Assembly: GCA_027487905.1 (NCBI GenBank)
Contig: JAIYCR010000038.1
Span: 62,001-126,000, forward strand
Source of the DNA: Rubrivivax sp.
GTDB taxonomy: Bacteria; Pseudomonadota; Gammaproteobacteria; Burkholderiales; Burkholderiaceae_C
Length of the DNA: 64,000 nucleotides
Direction: 5' to 3'
Of the stretch, positions 1 to 7,940 are shown piece by piece. Made by a program: the position numbers and the translations under genes. A model generated the notes under the pieces. The model did not search any database. It was not told the origin of the DNA and saw nothing but the letters and a program-made list of their open reading frames with translations. The stretch's first letter is position 1. Every line of letters begins with the position of its first letter.

Positions 1-1
1 G

Positions 2-73
2 ACCACCGCCACCGCCACCGCCACCACTGCACCGGGCGCTGCCAGCACCTGCGGACCTGGCGCGTCGGCCTGA
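2..73 (+). CDS. 3' tail of an upstream gene, cut by the window edge
   Basis: One frame is open from base 2 to a TGA at 71-73 and ends in a low-complexity Thr/Ala tail (TTATATATT) followed by APGAASTCGPGASA. The same ACC-GCC triplet repeat type forms the tail of the type III polyketide synthase downstream, so this is plausibly the C-terminus of the preceding gene of the same operon. Only 23 residues are visible and no function can be assigned. The other two frames are also open here, so the call is tentative. Confidence 0.3.
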   Translation, partial: TTATATATTAPGAASTCGPGASA

Positions 74-125
74 CCCGGACCGGACGCCTCGAAGGCTTCG
101 ACCGGGTCGACCCTGCAGCAAGGCC

Positions 126-1475
126 ATGGCCAGCGCCCCCAACGGACGCGCCGCAAGCGGCTCGGGCCCGTCGATGCCCGGTTCGCCGCGCCGCGTGGCC
201 GTCACCGGCGTGGGCACGGTGAACGCCTGTGGCGGGGATGCCCTGGCACTGGCCGCGGCCCTGCGCCGTGGCACCTGCGGCATTGCCCTTCACGAAGGCA
301 GCCCCTGGCCGCAGGCGCGGGTCACCGGCTTTCGTGGCGAGGACCACTTCGGTCCGCGCGAGCTGCCGCTGCTCGACCGGGCCGCGCAGATGGCGCTCGT
401 GTCGGCCCGCCAGGCCGTCCACCAGGCCGTTCATCAAGCTGTCGATCAAGCCATTGATCAAGCCGCGGGGCCTAGGGTGTCCGCCCCGGTCACCCAGCAC
501 GGCCCGAGCACACGCATGGCCCTGGGTGCGCACCTCGACCTGGACCCCGACCGCTGCGGCGTGGTCTACGCGGCCAGCCTGGGCCACCACACGCTCGAAG
601 AGGGCTACGAAGCCTTCCACCGCGAGGGCAAGCGACGGCTGCATCCCCTGCTGGTCCCACGCGGCATGCCCAGCGCGTCGGCCAGCCAGCTGTCGATGGC
701 CTTCGGGCTCACCGGCCCCACGCTGGCCACGGCCAGTGCGTGCGCGTCGTCGACCCACGCCATCGGCCTGGCCTTCCAGTTCATCCGCAGCGGCCTGCTG
801 GACCTGGCGCTCACCGGAGGCGCGGAGGCTTCCCTCGTGCCTGGCATGGTGTGCGCCTGGGAGGGCCTGCGGGTGCTGAGCCCCGAGGCCTGCCGGCCCT
901 TCAGCGCCGACCGCTCCGGCCTCGTCATGGGTGAGGGGGCCGCCACCCTGGTGCTCGAGGAATGGGAACACGCGCGGCGGCGCGGCGCGGTGGTGCTGGC
1001 CGAGGTGCTCGGCCTGGGCATGAGCGCCGACGCGGCGGACATCACCGCACCCAGTGCCAGCGGCGCCGTGCGGTCGCTGCGCGCTGCGCTGCGCGACGCA
1101 GGCCTGCACCCCGCACAGGTGGACTATGTCAATGCGCACGGCACCGGCACCCGGCTGAACGACCCGAGCGAGGTCGCGGCGCTGCGCGAGGTGTTCGGCG
1201 CGCATCTGGACGGCTTGCCCGTGTCGTCCAGCAAGGGCCAGTTCGGCCATGCGCTGAACGCTGCCGGTGCGCTCGAGGCGGTGGTCACGGTGCTCGCGTT
1301 GCAAGGCGGCTTCCTGCCGGCTTCGGTGGGCTTTCGCCAGAGCGACGCCCAGTGCGCCATCGACTGCGTGCCGCTGCCGGGCCGATCGGCGGGGCTGCGG
1401 ATCGCGGTGTCCAACTCCTTCGCCTTCGGCGGGCTCAATGCCACGCTGGTGCTGGGTCGGGCGGAGCCCTCATGA
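126..1475 (+). CDS. beta-ketoacyl-[ACP] synthase (KAS II/FabF-like)
   Basis: A 449-residue decarboxylating condensing enzyme of the thiolase fold. The catalytic set is complete: active-site Cys at about residue 206 in TASACASSTH, His 338 in VNAHGTGTRLND, and Lys 370 plus His 375 in SSKGQFGHALN. This is the family that extends ACP-bound acyl chains with malonyl-ACP. Residues about 97-116 are a repeated AVHQ/AVDQ/AIDQ stretch encoded by 12-base units, not typical of FabF. Its TGA overlaps the ATG of the type III PKS (ATGA), so the two are probably translated together; it may prepare or lengthen the starter chain. ATG 126 is used because ATG 174 has no better ribosome site; the frame is open further left without a start codon. 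Confidence 0.9.
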   Translation: MASAPNGRAASGSGPSMPGSPRRVAVTGVGTVNACGGDALALAAALRRGTCGIALHEGSPWPQARVTGFRGEDHFGPRELPLLDRAAQMALVSARQAVHQAVHQAVDQAIDQAAGPRVSAPVTQHGPSTRMALGAHLDLDPDRCGVVYAASLGHHTLEEGYEAFHREGKRRLHPLLVPRGMPSASASQLSMAFGLTGPTLATASACASSTHAIGLAFQFIRSGLLDLALTGGAEASLVPGMVCAWEGLRVLSPEACRPFSADRSGLVMGEGAATLVLEEWEHARRRGAVVLAEVLGLGMSADAADITAPSASGAVRSLRAALRDAGLHPAQVDYVNAHGTGTRLNDPSEVAALREVFGAHLDGLPVSSSKGQFGHALNAAGALEAVVTVLALQGGFLPASVGFRQSDAQCAIDCVPLPGRSAGLRIAVSNSFAFGGLNATLVLGRAEPS

Positions 1476-2629
1476 ACTCGAACGCCGCTTTCCTGGCCGG
1501 CGTGGGGCTGGCCACGCCGCCCCACGAGGTGCACGGCGCCTTCGTCGCCTATGCACGCGGCCTGCTGGCCGACCCCCGAGAGCAGCAGGTCTTCGACCGC
1601 ATGGCCGAACGAAGCGGCATCGAGCGCCGCCGAGCGGTGCTGCCGGCCGGTCGGCTCGAGCACGGCGAGGTGGACGCCGAGGGCTTCTACCGGCCGGGTG
1701 CCTTTGCCGGCACGGGTGTGCGCATGGACCGCTACGAAGCCGAGGCGCTGCCGCTGGCGTCCCGCGCGGTGCAGGCGCTGGGCACGCGGCTGGGCATCAC
1801 CGAGCTCGATCTGCCGGGCATCACCCACCTCGTCGTCGTGTCGTGCACCGGGTTTTCGGCACCCGGCCTGGATGTCGGGCTGATCGACGCGCTGGGCCTG
1901 AGCCCCCGCGTCCAGCGCACCGTGGTGGGCTTCATGGGGTGCTCGGCGGCGCTGCCGGCGCTGCGCATCGCCCAGGCCACGGTGCTGGCCGACCCGCGCG
2001 CGCGGGTGCTGGTGGTCAATGTGGAGCTGTGCTCGCTGCACCTGCGGGAAAGCCGCTGCATCGAGGAGCTGCTGTCCTTCCTGCTGTTCGGCGATGCGGC
2101 CAGCGCCTGCCTGGTGTCGGCCCGTCCCGGCGGCGCGCAGCTGGTGGACTTCGCCACGCACTGCCTGCCGGGAACGCGCGGGCACATCACCTGGCGCATC
2201 GCAGACGCGGGCTTTCTGATGCACCTGTCGGGCGCCGTGCCGGGGCAGATCGGCCAGGCGCTGGCCGAGGAGCGTCGGCTGGGCACCGGCAGCGCGCTGC
2301 TGCGGGGCCGGCCCGTGGGGCAGTGGTCGCACTGGGTGGTGCACGCCGGCGGCCGCAGCGTGCTCGATGCGGTCGAGCGCGCCCTGGAGCTGCCGCCCTG
2401 CGCACTGCAGGACTCCCGGCAGGTACTGCGCGAGCTCGGCAATGTGTCCTCGGTGACGGTGCTGGCCGCCATGCAGCGCACGATGGACCGCGCTCGGCCA
2501 GGCGACGCCGGCCTGGCGCTGGCCTTCGGCCCCGGGCTCACAGCCGAGTCCATGGGCTTTCGCATGGCCGGGGCCAGGACCACATCGACCGCCACCGCCA
2601 CCGGCACCGCCACCGATGCGGAGGCCTGA
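1472..2629 (+). CDS. type III polyketide synthase (chalcone/stilbene synthase family)
   Basis: A 385-residue homodimeric-type condensing enzyme that uses CoA or ACP acyl starters and malonyl-CoA to build alkylresorcinols, alkylpyrones or related phenolics. The Cys-His-Asn triad is visible: Cys 157 in VGFMGCSAAL, His 291 in WVVHAGGRS and Asn 324 in ELGNVSS. The C-terminus ends GFRMAG and is followed by a short Thr/Ala repeat tail that is probably disordered. ATGA overlap with the ketosynthase upstream, and a one-base overlap (TGATG) with the methyltransferase downstream. By analogy with Streptomyces srsABC and Bacillus bpsAB the operon should make a modified phenolic lipid; the exact product cannot be read from the sequence. 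Confidence 0.92.
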   Translation: MNSNAAFLAGVGLATPPHEVHGAFVAYARGLLADPREQQVFDRMAERSGIERRRAVLPAGRLEHGEVDAEGFYRPGAFAGTGVRMDRYEAEALPLASRAVQALGTRLGITELDLPGITHLVVVSCTGFSAPGLDVGLIDALGLSPRVQRTVVGFMGCSAALPALRIAQATVLADPRARVLVVNVELCSLHLRESRCIEELLSFLLFGDAASACLVSARPGGAQLVDFATHCLPGTRGHITWRIADAGFLMHLSGAVPGQIGQALAEERRLGTGSALLRGRPVGQWSHWVVHAGGRSVLDAVERALELPPCALQDSRQVLRELGNVSSVTVLAAMQRTMDRARPGDAGLALAFGPGLTAESMGFRMAGARTTSTATATGTATDAEA

Positions 2630-3384
2630 TGCTGCGCACCTTGCAGCGGCGCAGCCAGCGCCGCGAACTGATGGATGGAAGCGGGCTGGGCGACGCCGGG
2701 CTGCAGGCCGAGGTGCTGGCCGACCTCGCCGAGGTCAACCGCCTGACCCGCACCCATGAGCCCGTCCTGCAGTTCTTGCGGCAAGCGTGGTCCGAGCTGC
2801 CACGCGGCCGGCTGGTTCGGGTGCTGGACATCGGCTGCGGGCAAGGCGATCTGCTTCGCCACATCTGGGTGCTCGCCGGCGAGCTCGGCCGGCCGGTGCA
2901 GCTGTGCGGGCTGGACCTGCAGCCCCACACGGTGCTGGCCGCCCGGATGGCCACGCCACCGGACATGCCGGTGCGCTACATCGCAGCCGACGTGTTCAAG
3001 CACCAGCCCGAGGACATCGACTTCGTGGTGTGCGCGCAGGTGGCGCACCACCTCACCGACGCCCAGCTGCTGGCCCTGCTGGGTTGGCTGCAGCGGCATG
3101 CCCGCGTCGGCTGGTGCGTGACCGACCTGCGCCGCCACTGGATGCCCTACCTGGGCTTTCGATGGCTCGCCCGCCTGCTGGGCTGGCATCCGGTGGTGCA
3201 GGTGGACGGCACACGGTCCATCGCACGGGCCTGGACGCCCGCCGAGTGGAGGCGGCTGCTGCTGCAGGCAGGCGTGAGGGCCGAAGTGCGCTGCCACCTG
3301 CCGTTCCGGCTGGCGGTGTGCATGCGGCTGGACCGGCACGCCCCGCCGAACCTGGCCTCACAGGCCGGTCCGGCCGACCGATGA
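2629..3384 (+). CDS. class I SAM-dependent methyltransferase
   Basis: A 251-residue methyltransferase with the SAM-binding motif VLDIGCGQGDLL at about residues 65-76 and the acidic post-II residue in LCGLDLQP. Motif IV-like residues follow (DFVVCAQVAHHL). Its start overlaps the PKS stop by one base and its own stop overlaps the flavoprotein start (ATGA). In this setting it most likely O- or C-methylates the polyketide phenol, as other methyltransferases do in type III PKS operons. It is not of the membrane ICMT type found in srsB/bpsB, so the chemistry may differ. Confidence 0.88.
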   Translation: MLRTLQRRSQRRELMDGSGLGDAGLQAEVLADLAEVNRLTRTHEPVLQFLRQAWSELPRGRLVRVLDIGCGQGDLLRHIWVLAGELGRPVQLCGLDLQPHTVLAARMATPPDMPVRYIAADVFKHQPEDIDFVVCAQVAHHLTDAQLLALLGWLQRHARVGWCVTDLRRHWMPYLGFRWLARLLGWHPVVQVDGTRSIARAWTPAEWRRLLLQAGVRAEVRCHLPFRLAVCMRLDRHAPPNLASQAGPADR

Positions 3385-4559
3385 AGGCGGATCCCTTCGC
3401 GCCGCACGGTTCTGATCCCGTTATCATCGGCGCCGGACCGGCGGGCTGTGCAGCCGCGCTGCGGCTGGTCCGCGACGGTCACGCACCCTGCCTGATCGAG
3501 CGCAGCGCGCAGCCCTCGCCCCGGCTGTGCGGGCAGTTCCTGAGCGGCGAGGCGGTGGCGCTGCTGCGGTCCCTCGGGGTGGACGTGGCAGCCCTGGGCG
3601 GGCATGAGACCCGAAGGGTGCGCCTGTGGAGCGAAGGCCGCTTCGCCGAGGTCGACCTGCCCCGGCTTTCCTACGGCATCAGCCGCCGTGCGCTGGACGG
3701 CGCGCTGCAGGACGCCTGCGTCGCGGCCGGCGTGCGGCTGTTGCGCGGCACGCGGGTGTGCGCGCTGGCAGCCGATGCACAGGCCGGCGGCTGGACCCTG
3801 CGCCTGGGCGATGGCCGGCTGCAGGCCGCCCGGACCGTCTTCCTGGCAGTGGGCAAGACCGAGCTGGCCGGTGCCAGGCGCCTGGCGGCGATGCCTGCCG
3901 ACGATCTGCTGGGCATCCAGGTGCACCTGCGCCTTCAGCCGCAGCAGCGCGCACGCCTGCAGGGCTGCGTGGAAGTCGTCCTGCTGCCTGAAGGCTATGC
4001 AGGCCTGCAATGCATCGAGGCGGAGGTGGTCAACCTGTGCATGCTGATTCGCCGTCCGTCGGACGGCGGCGCCCCGGCCGATTGGCTGGCCCGGACGGTG
4101 GCGGGCTGCACCACGCTGCGCCAGCGCCTGGACGGGGCGCAGACGCTGCACGGCACGCTGCAGACCATTTTCAGGGTGCCCTACGGCTTCCTGCACCAGG
4201 AGCCGCCCGTGGCCACCTCTGCAAGCCCCGCCCCCCGCTCGCTGTGGCGTCTGGGCGACCAGGCCGCGGTGATTCCCTCGGTGACCGGCGACGGCATGGC
4301 GATGGCGGTGCACGGAGGCCTGCTGGCCGCCCGGATGTGGCAGCACGGACACACGCCCGCCGCCTACCACCAGCGCCTGGCCGCCCAGGTGGGGCCTGGC
4401 CTGCGCCTGGCCGGACAGCTGCTCAAGCTCGCCGCCCACCCCTGGAGCCGCCGGTGGCTGCCCGCGGTGCTGCAGGCTTTTCCGAGCCTGCTCGAACACG
4501 CCGGCGAGCGCACCCGCGTGCCCCCCGCGGCCCTGCGGGACACGATGGAAGGTCGGTAA
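3381..4559 (+). CDS. FAD-dependent oxidoreductase (geranylgeranyl-reductase / aromatic-hydroxylase-like)
   Basis: A 392-residue flavoprotein with an N-terminal Rossmann FAD motif (VIIGAGPAGCAAALRL, about residues 14-29) ending in an acidic residue in LIERS, and the second FAD-contact motif LGDQAAVIPSVTGDGMAMA near residue 295. The architecture matches the PHBH/GGR superfamily of hydroxylases and reductases. As last gene of the coupled operon it probably hydroxylates the phenolic ring (compare SrsC) or reduces an acyl or isoprenoid chain; the sequence does not decide which. The stop is TAA. Confidence 0.88.
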   Translation: MKADPFAPHGSDPVIIGAGPAGCAAALRLVRDGHAPCLIERSAQPSPRLCGQFLSGEAVALLRSLGVDVAALGGHETRRVRLWSEGRFAEVDLPRLSYGISRRALDGALQDACVAAGVRLLRGTRVCALAADAQAGGWTLRLGDGRLQAARTVFLAVGKTELAGARRLAAMPADDLLGIQVHLRLQPQQRARLQGCVEVVLLPEGYAGLQCIEAEVVNLCMLIRRPSDGGAPADWLARTVAGCTTLRQRLDGAQTLHGTLQTIFRVPYGFLHQEPPVATSASPAPRSLWRLGDQAAVIPSVTGDGMAMAVHGGLLAARMWQHGHTPAAYHQRLAAQVGPGLRLAGQLLKLAAHPWSRRWLPAVLQAFPSLLEHAGERTRVPPAALRDTMEGR

Positions 4560-4565
4560 AACCGG

Positions 4566-4590
4566 CGGGCATGCGGATTGCCCGTCTTGG
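4566..4590 (+). terminator. possible weak hairpin after the PKS operon
   Basis: CGGGCA (4566-4571) pairs with TGCCCG (4579-4584) around a 7-base loop and is followed by TCTTGG. The stem is short and the T-run poor, so read-through into the receiver gene at 4612 is likely. Confidence 0.3.
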
Positions 4591-4611
4591 GCTTCGTTTC
4601 GGGAGCCCCGC

Positions 4612-5097
4612 ATGAACTCGCCTGTCCCCTTTGCCTCCGACCTGCGCCGCCGACCGGTGGTGCTGTACGTGGAGGACCATGCGGTGAACCTGCTGCTGAT
4701 GCGCGCGCTGTTCGAGCGCCGGCCTCAGCTCGAACTGGTCTGCGCGACCTCGGGCTATCACGCCCGTGCGCTGGCACCGGAACTGTCGCCGGTGCTGCTG
4801 CTGCTCGACCTGCGATTGCCCGATTGCCATGGCAGCCTGCTGCTGCCGCAGCTTCGCCAGTTCGCCGGGTGCCGCGAGGCGAGCGCAGTGGCAGTCACTG
4901 CCGACAGCGACTTCGACATCACCGGAACCGGCTTCTGCGAACTGTGGACCAAGCCGCTGGACCTGCGGGTGGTGCTCGGACGGCTCGATGCCCTGACGGG
5001 CAGTGTCGCCACCGGGTCGCCGGTCGACACGGTGGCCCTTCCTGCCGGTGCCCGCCAGGCCAGCGTCTCGCGCCCGATGTCGCCCTCCTGGGCTTGA
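4612..5097 (+). CDS. single-domain response regulator (receiver only)
   Basis: A 161-residue protein with one CheY-like receiver domain: acidic pocket VLYVEDHAVN, phospho-acceptor Asp in LLLLDLRLPD, the Thr of AVTAD, and Lys in LWTKPLD. After the domain (about residue 125) there is only a short tail and no output domain, so it would act in a phosphorelay or by protein contact. No kinase gene is adjacent; the nearest is the hybrid kinase at 18281-20773. The start ATG follows GGGAGCCCCGC. Confidence 0.88.
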   Translation: MNSPVPFASDLRRRPVVLYVEDHAVNLLLMRALFERRPQLELVCATSGYHARALAPELSPVLLLLDLRLPDCHGSLLLPQLRQFAGCREASAVAVTADSDFDITGTGFCELWTKPLDLRVVLGRLDALTGSVATGSPVDTVALPAGARQASVSRPMSPSWA

Positions 5098-5214
5098 GTG
5101 GAAGGGGGCCGCGGGCACAGGCGTTGCCGAGAAGGCATTGCGGCACACAGCCGTTGACCCATCGGGACCCGCAACGGCGGTCGACCCTGCACCTCAACCC
5201 TCAGGAGATTCAAG

Positions 5215-5820
5215 ATGAACGCAAAGATGAAGACGGTGGCCGGCGCGGCTGCGATCTGCGTGGCAGCAGCCAGCGGCTGGGTCTATGCCCAGGCCGGCTC
5301 CACGGGTGGCTCCACCGGCTCGGGCAGCTCCACGTCCACCGGCGGCAACCAGGGCGGCGGCACGGGCACCGGCCCGACCACGCCCTACGGCTCGGGTGCC
5401 GGCACGACCGGCACCACGGGCTCCTCGACCACCGGCACGACCGGCACGACCGGCTCGTCCACCGGCACCGGCAGCACCGGCAGCTCGACCACGGGCAGCG
5501 GCACCATGAGCTCGCCGTCGTCGTCGGGCATGTCCGGCAGCACCGGCACCACGGGCAGCACCGGGTCGTCCAGCGGCATGGGCAGCACCGGTTCGTCCTC
5601 GTCGACGACCGGCTCCGGCACCACCGGCTCCGGCTCGATGGGTTCGAGCACTGGTTCGAGCACCGGTTCGAGCTCGATGGGGTCGGGCACCACCGGCAGC
5701 AGCTCGATGGATTCGAGCAGCAGCAGCAACCGCTCGTCCACCATGGGCTCGGGTTCGATGAACAGCAGCGGCGGCTATTCCAGCGACGACACCCGCGCCG
5801 CCCGCCGCGACCGCAACTGA
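5215..5820 (+). CDS. secreted Ser/Thr/Gly-rich low-complexity protein
   Basis: A 201-residue protein with a clear Sec signal peptide (MNAKMKTVAGAAAICVAAAS, then GWVYAQA and predicted cleavage after AQA). The rest is almost entirely Gly, Ser and Thr in irregular repeats such as TGTTGSST and SMGSSTGSS, then a basic end (DTRAARRDRN). There is no recognisable catalytic domain. A good ribosome site (AGGAG, 9 bases upstream) fixes the start. It could be an extracellular or envelope-associated disordered protein. The low-complexity DNA also opens long false frames on the opposite strand. Confidence 0.75.
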   Translation: MNAKMKTVAGAAAICVAAASGWVYAQAGSTGGSTGSGSSTSTGGNQGGGTGTGPTTPYGSGAGTTGTTGSSTTGTTGTTGSSTGTGSTGSSTTGSGTMSSPSSSGMSGSTGTTGSTGSSSGMGSTGSSSSTTGSGTTGSGSMGSSTGSSTGSSSMGSGTTGSSSMDSSSSSNRSSTMGSGSMNSSGGYSSDDTRAARRDRN

Positions 5821-5865
5821 CCGGTTGTCTGCAGCCCGCCGTTCACGGCGGGTGCGCGCGCTCCG

Positions 5866-5906
5866 AAGGCCCGACTCCCCGAAAGGGAGGCCGGGCCTTT
5901 TCCTTC
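5866..5906 (+). terminator. Rho-independent terminator
   Basis: AAGGCCCG (5866-5873) pairs perfectly with CGGGCCTT (5892-5899), with an inner CTCCC/GGGAG pair, followed by TTTTCCTTCT. A second perfect hairpin, CCCGCCGT/ACGGCGGG at 5835-5852, lies just before it. Together they end transcription of the Ser/Thr/Gly-rich gene and insulate the convergent L,D-transpeptidase gene, whose stop lies at the T-run. Confidence 0.85.
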
Positions 5907-6649
5907 TAGCTGGAGGGTCGGTGCAAGGGGGTCGCCCAGGCGGCAGGCGAGTGCAGGTCCCGACGCTCGGACCTGACCGGCGTGAACAGCTGCGTGGCGG
6001 GCAGCGCTTCAGGCAGCACGTACATCACCGCGCGGCGGCCCTTCAAGTGCGGCTTCAGCCTTTGCTCGAAGAAGGCCGTGGGCACGTTGACGCAGCCGTA
6101 GGAAATGCGGTTGTCCGCAGGCGACGGGGTGGCCAGCCGCTCGAGCCGGCGCTCGGCCGGCTGCGTCGCGCGGACGCGGTGCATGGACACCGCGGCGTCG
6201 TAGTCGATCCAGAACACGTCCTCCCCAAGCGTGTTGCGTCCCGACTCGATCAGGAAGCGGCCTGCCGGGGTGGTTCGCTCGTGCGGCAGCACCGCCTCCA
6301 GCGGCCGCTCGCCGATGCCGCTGACCGACGCATCGCCTCGGGCCGAACCGAGCAGCACCGGCGTGGAGGCCACCGCCTTCGCCCGCTCGTCGAAGAGCCA
6401 CAGGCGGGCGTCGCGCTTGTCCAGGATGCCGAACACCCGTCCCTCGTGGTCGCCGGTGCGCAGCAACCACTGCAGGTGCCGCTGAACGGCGGCGCTGGGC
6501 GCCGCAGGGCCGGCAGCCGTGGCAACGCGGCGCGCGGCCGGCGGATCGGCCCAGGCGGCGCTCGCAGCCAGACCCGCCAGCATCGCAGTGGCGATGACGC
6601 CCAGGGTGGCCACCGCGCGCCGGGCGGCGCGGCGATCAGCCCCGCGCAC
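5906..6649 (-). CDS. L,D-transpeptidase (YkuD family), exported
   Basis: A roughly 247-residue protein with an N-terminal signal segment (RRAARRAVATLGVIATAMLA, then GLAASAAWA) and a YkuD catalytic domain: conserved His in VSMHRV and nucleophile Cys in RISYGCVNVP, matching the [ST]xGCxN signature. The family forms 3-3 cross-links in peptidoglycan or attaches proteins to it, in the periplasm. I chose the GTG at 6649, which overlaps the end of the metallopeptidase gene by 14 bases and puts a signal peptide directly at the N-terminus; a start at 6757 would prepend 36 Cys/Trp/Ser-rich residues that look like an out-of-frame translation of the neighbour. Confidence 0.8.
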   Translation of the reverse strand: MRGADRRAARRAVATLGVIATAMLAGLAASAAWADPPAARRVATAAGPAAPSAAVQRHLQWLLRTGDHEGRVFGILDKRDARLWLFDERAKAVASTPVLLGSARGDASVSGIGERPLEAVLPHERTTPAGRFLIESGRNTLGEDVFWIDYDAAVSMHRVRATQPAERRLERLATPSPADNRISYGCVNVPTAFFEQRLKPHLKGRRAVMYVLPEALPATQLFTPVRSERRDLHSPAAWATPLHRPSS

Positions 6650-7895
6650 CGCACACCACCTGGTGGACGAGGTGAAGCTTGCGCACCACCGGCGCGGACA
6701 GCACGAAGGGGTAGAAATCGTGCACCCCCATGCTGCGCGAAAGCTCGTTGAGCACACCGGTCAGCTCCATCCAGTTGTTGATCAGGTGCAGGAAGTCTTG
6801 GGGCGAGCCCGTTTCGCCGAGCACCTCCGGTCCGAAACGCTCGTAGCTCAGCTCCACCCGCTCGCCGTCCAGCCCGAAGCTGCGGGCGGTGTCCAGCGTG
6901 TCGCGCAGGTGCAGGTAATGGGCGAAGGTCTCCGCCCAGTCCTCCCAGGGGTGGCAGCTGGCATAGGCGCTGACGAAGTGCTCGTTCCAGTCGGCCGCGG
7001 CGCCCTGCTCGTAATGCCGCCGCAGCGACTGCGCATAGTCCTGCCGCTCGTCGCCGAAGAGCGAACGGAAGGGCTGCAGCCACGGGCCGGGCTCCACCAG
7101 CAGCTGCCAGTAGTAATGGCCGCATTCGTGCCGCAGGTGCCCCAGCAGCGTGCGGTAGGGCTCGCGCAGGTCGGCCCGGCGCTGCTCGCGGTGCGCGTCA
7201 TCGGCCTCCTCCACGTCCAGCGTGATCACGCCGTCGGCATGGCCGGTCACCACCCGCGGCTCACCGGGCGCGGCACGCAGCAGGTCGAAGGCCAGGCCGA
7301 GCACCGGGTCCTGCAGCCTCGAACGCACTGGCAGGCCCAGCCCGATCAGCGAGGACACCAGGCGCCGCTTGGCCATCTCGATGCGGTTCCACCACAGCGT
7401 GTTGTCGCCCTCGCCCAGCGGCGGCAGGGTGCGCGTGAGTTCGCAGCAGATGCACAGCGGCGAGCGGTGCGGTGGCGCATCGGTGGGAGCAAGGGCGGGT
7501 GTCACGGGAGGCGCAAGGGCAGGCCCTGAGGCTGCCGCCGGCGACTGGACGATCAGCCAGTTGCACGCCGCACCGGTCTGCAGGTTCGCGCACCGGTGAT
7601 AGAGGCGATCCGAGGGCGCATCGACGCCATCGGCAGCCGCCTCGCGCCACCGACCGTCCAGCGCCTGGGTGCCCGCAGGCTGATCGGCTTTCGCTTCCTG
7701 CAGCGGCACCAGGCGGGCCTCGAAGGGCTCGTAGCCCAGGGGCGTGCCGCAGGCCAGGCACTCGCTGTTGCGGAAGAAGACCGGACGGCCGCAGCGGCAG
7801 CTGTAGGCCCGGGGCACGGTGGGCGCAGCCGTCGCATGGGCCTCGCGCAGCCCGCGGGTGGACGCCATCGCCGAAGGGCTCGTGGGAAGGTTCAT
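6636..7895 (-). CDS. zinc-ribbon putative metallopeptidase (DUF2248-type)
   Basis: A 419-residue protein with an N-terminal zinc ribbon (CRCGRPVFFRNSECLACG, about residues 33-50), a second Cys cluster (LCICCEL near 147) and a zincin motif HECGHYYW near residue 255, followed by a downstream EDWAETFAHYLH that could supply the third ligand. This matches the family annotated as putative zinc-binding peptidase with a DUF2248 ribbon; its substrate is unknown. Its start is the last ATG of a four-fold 11-base repeat (7892-7928). It follows the PAP2 gene and precedes the L,D-transpeptidase gene on the same strand. Confidence 0.8.
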   Translation of the reverse strand: MNLPTSPSAMASTRGLREAHATAAPTVPRAYSCRCGRPVFFRNSECLACGTPLGYEPFEARLVPLQEAKADQPAGTQALDGRWREAAADGVDAPSDRLYHRCANLQTGAACNWLIVQSPAAASGPALAPPVTPALAPTDAPPHRSPLCICCELTRTLPPLGEGDNTLWWNRIEMAKRRLVSSLIGLGLPVRSRLQDPVLGLAFDLLRAAPGEPRVVTGHADGVITLDVEEADDAHREQRRADLREPYRTLLGHLRHECGHYYWQLLVEPGPWLQPFRSLFGDERQDYAQSLRRHYEQGAAADWNEHFVSAYASCHPWEDWAETFAHYLHLRDTLDTARSFGLDGERVELSYERFGPEVLGETGSPQDFLHLINNWMELTGVLNELSRSMGVHDFYPFVLSAPVVRKLHLVHQVVCGARG

Positions 7896-7940
7896 CGCAA
7901 GTTCATCGCAGGTTCATCGCAAGTTCATCGGCGGCGCCAT
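7892..7940 (-). repeat. 11-bp tandem repeat encoding overlapping MNLR mini-ORFs
   Basis: On the minus strand the unit ATGAAC(T/C)TGCG occurs three times, then a fourth ATGAAC opens the metallopeptidase gene. The ATGs lie at 7928, 7917, 7906 and 7895. Each of the first three reads Met-Asn-Leu-Arg-stop, and each TGA overlaps the next ATG (ATGA). A further ATG at 7940, one base after the PAP2 stop, reads MAPPMNLR-stop in frame with the first. No Shine-Dalgarno sequence is visible here, so the array may pass terminating ribosomes from the PAP2 gene to the metallopeptidase start. Confidence 0.6.

Noticed and set aside
1124-3339. Long minus-strand frames opposite the PKS operon
   Set aside because: Composition typical of antisense GC-rich DNA and no ribosome sites or motifs; the plus-strand genes have full catalytic sets.
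5385-5744. 119-codon acidic Pro/Val/Glu frame opposite the Ser/Thr/Gly-rich gene
   Set aside because: A direct consequence of the repetitive codons on the other strand; no start signals.
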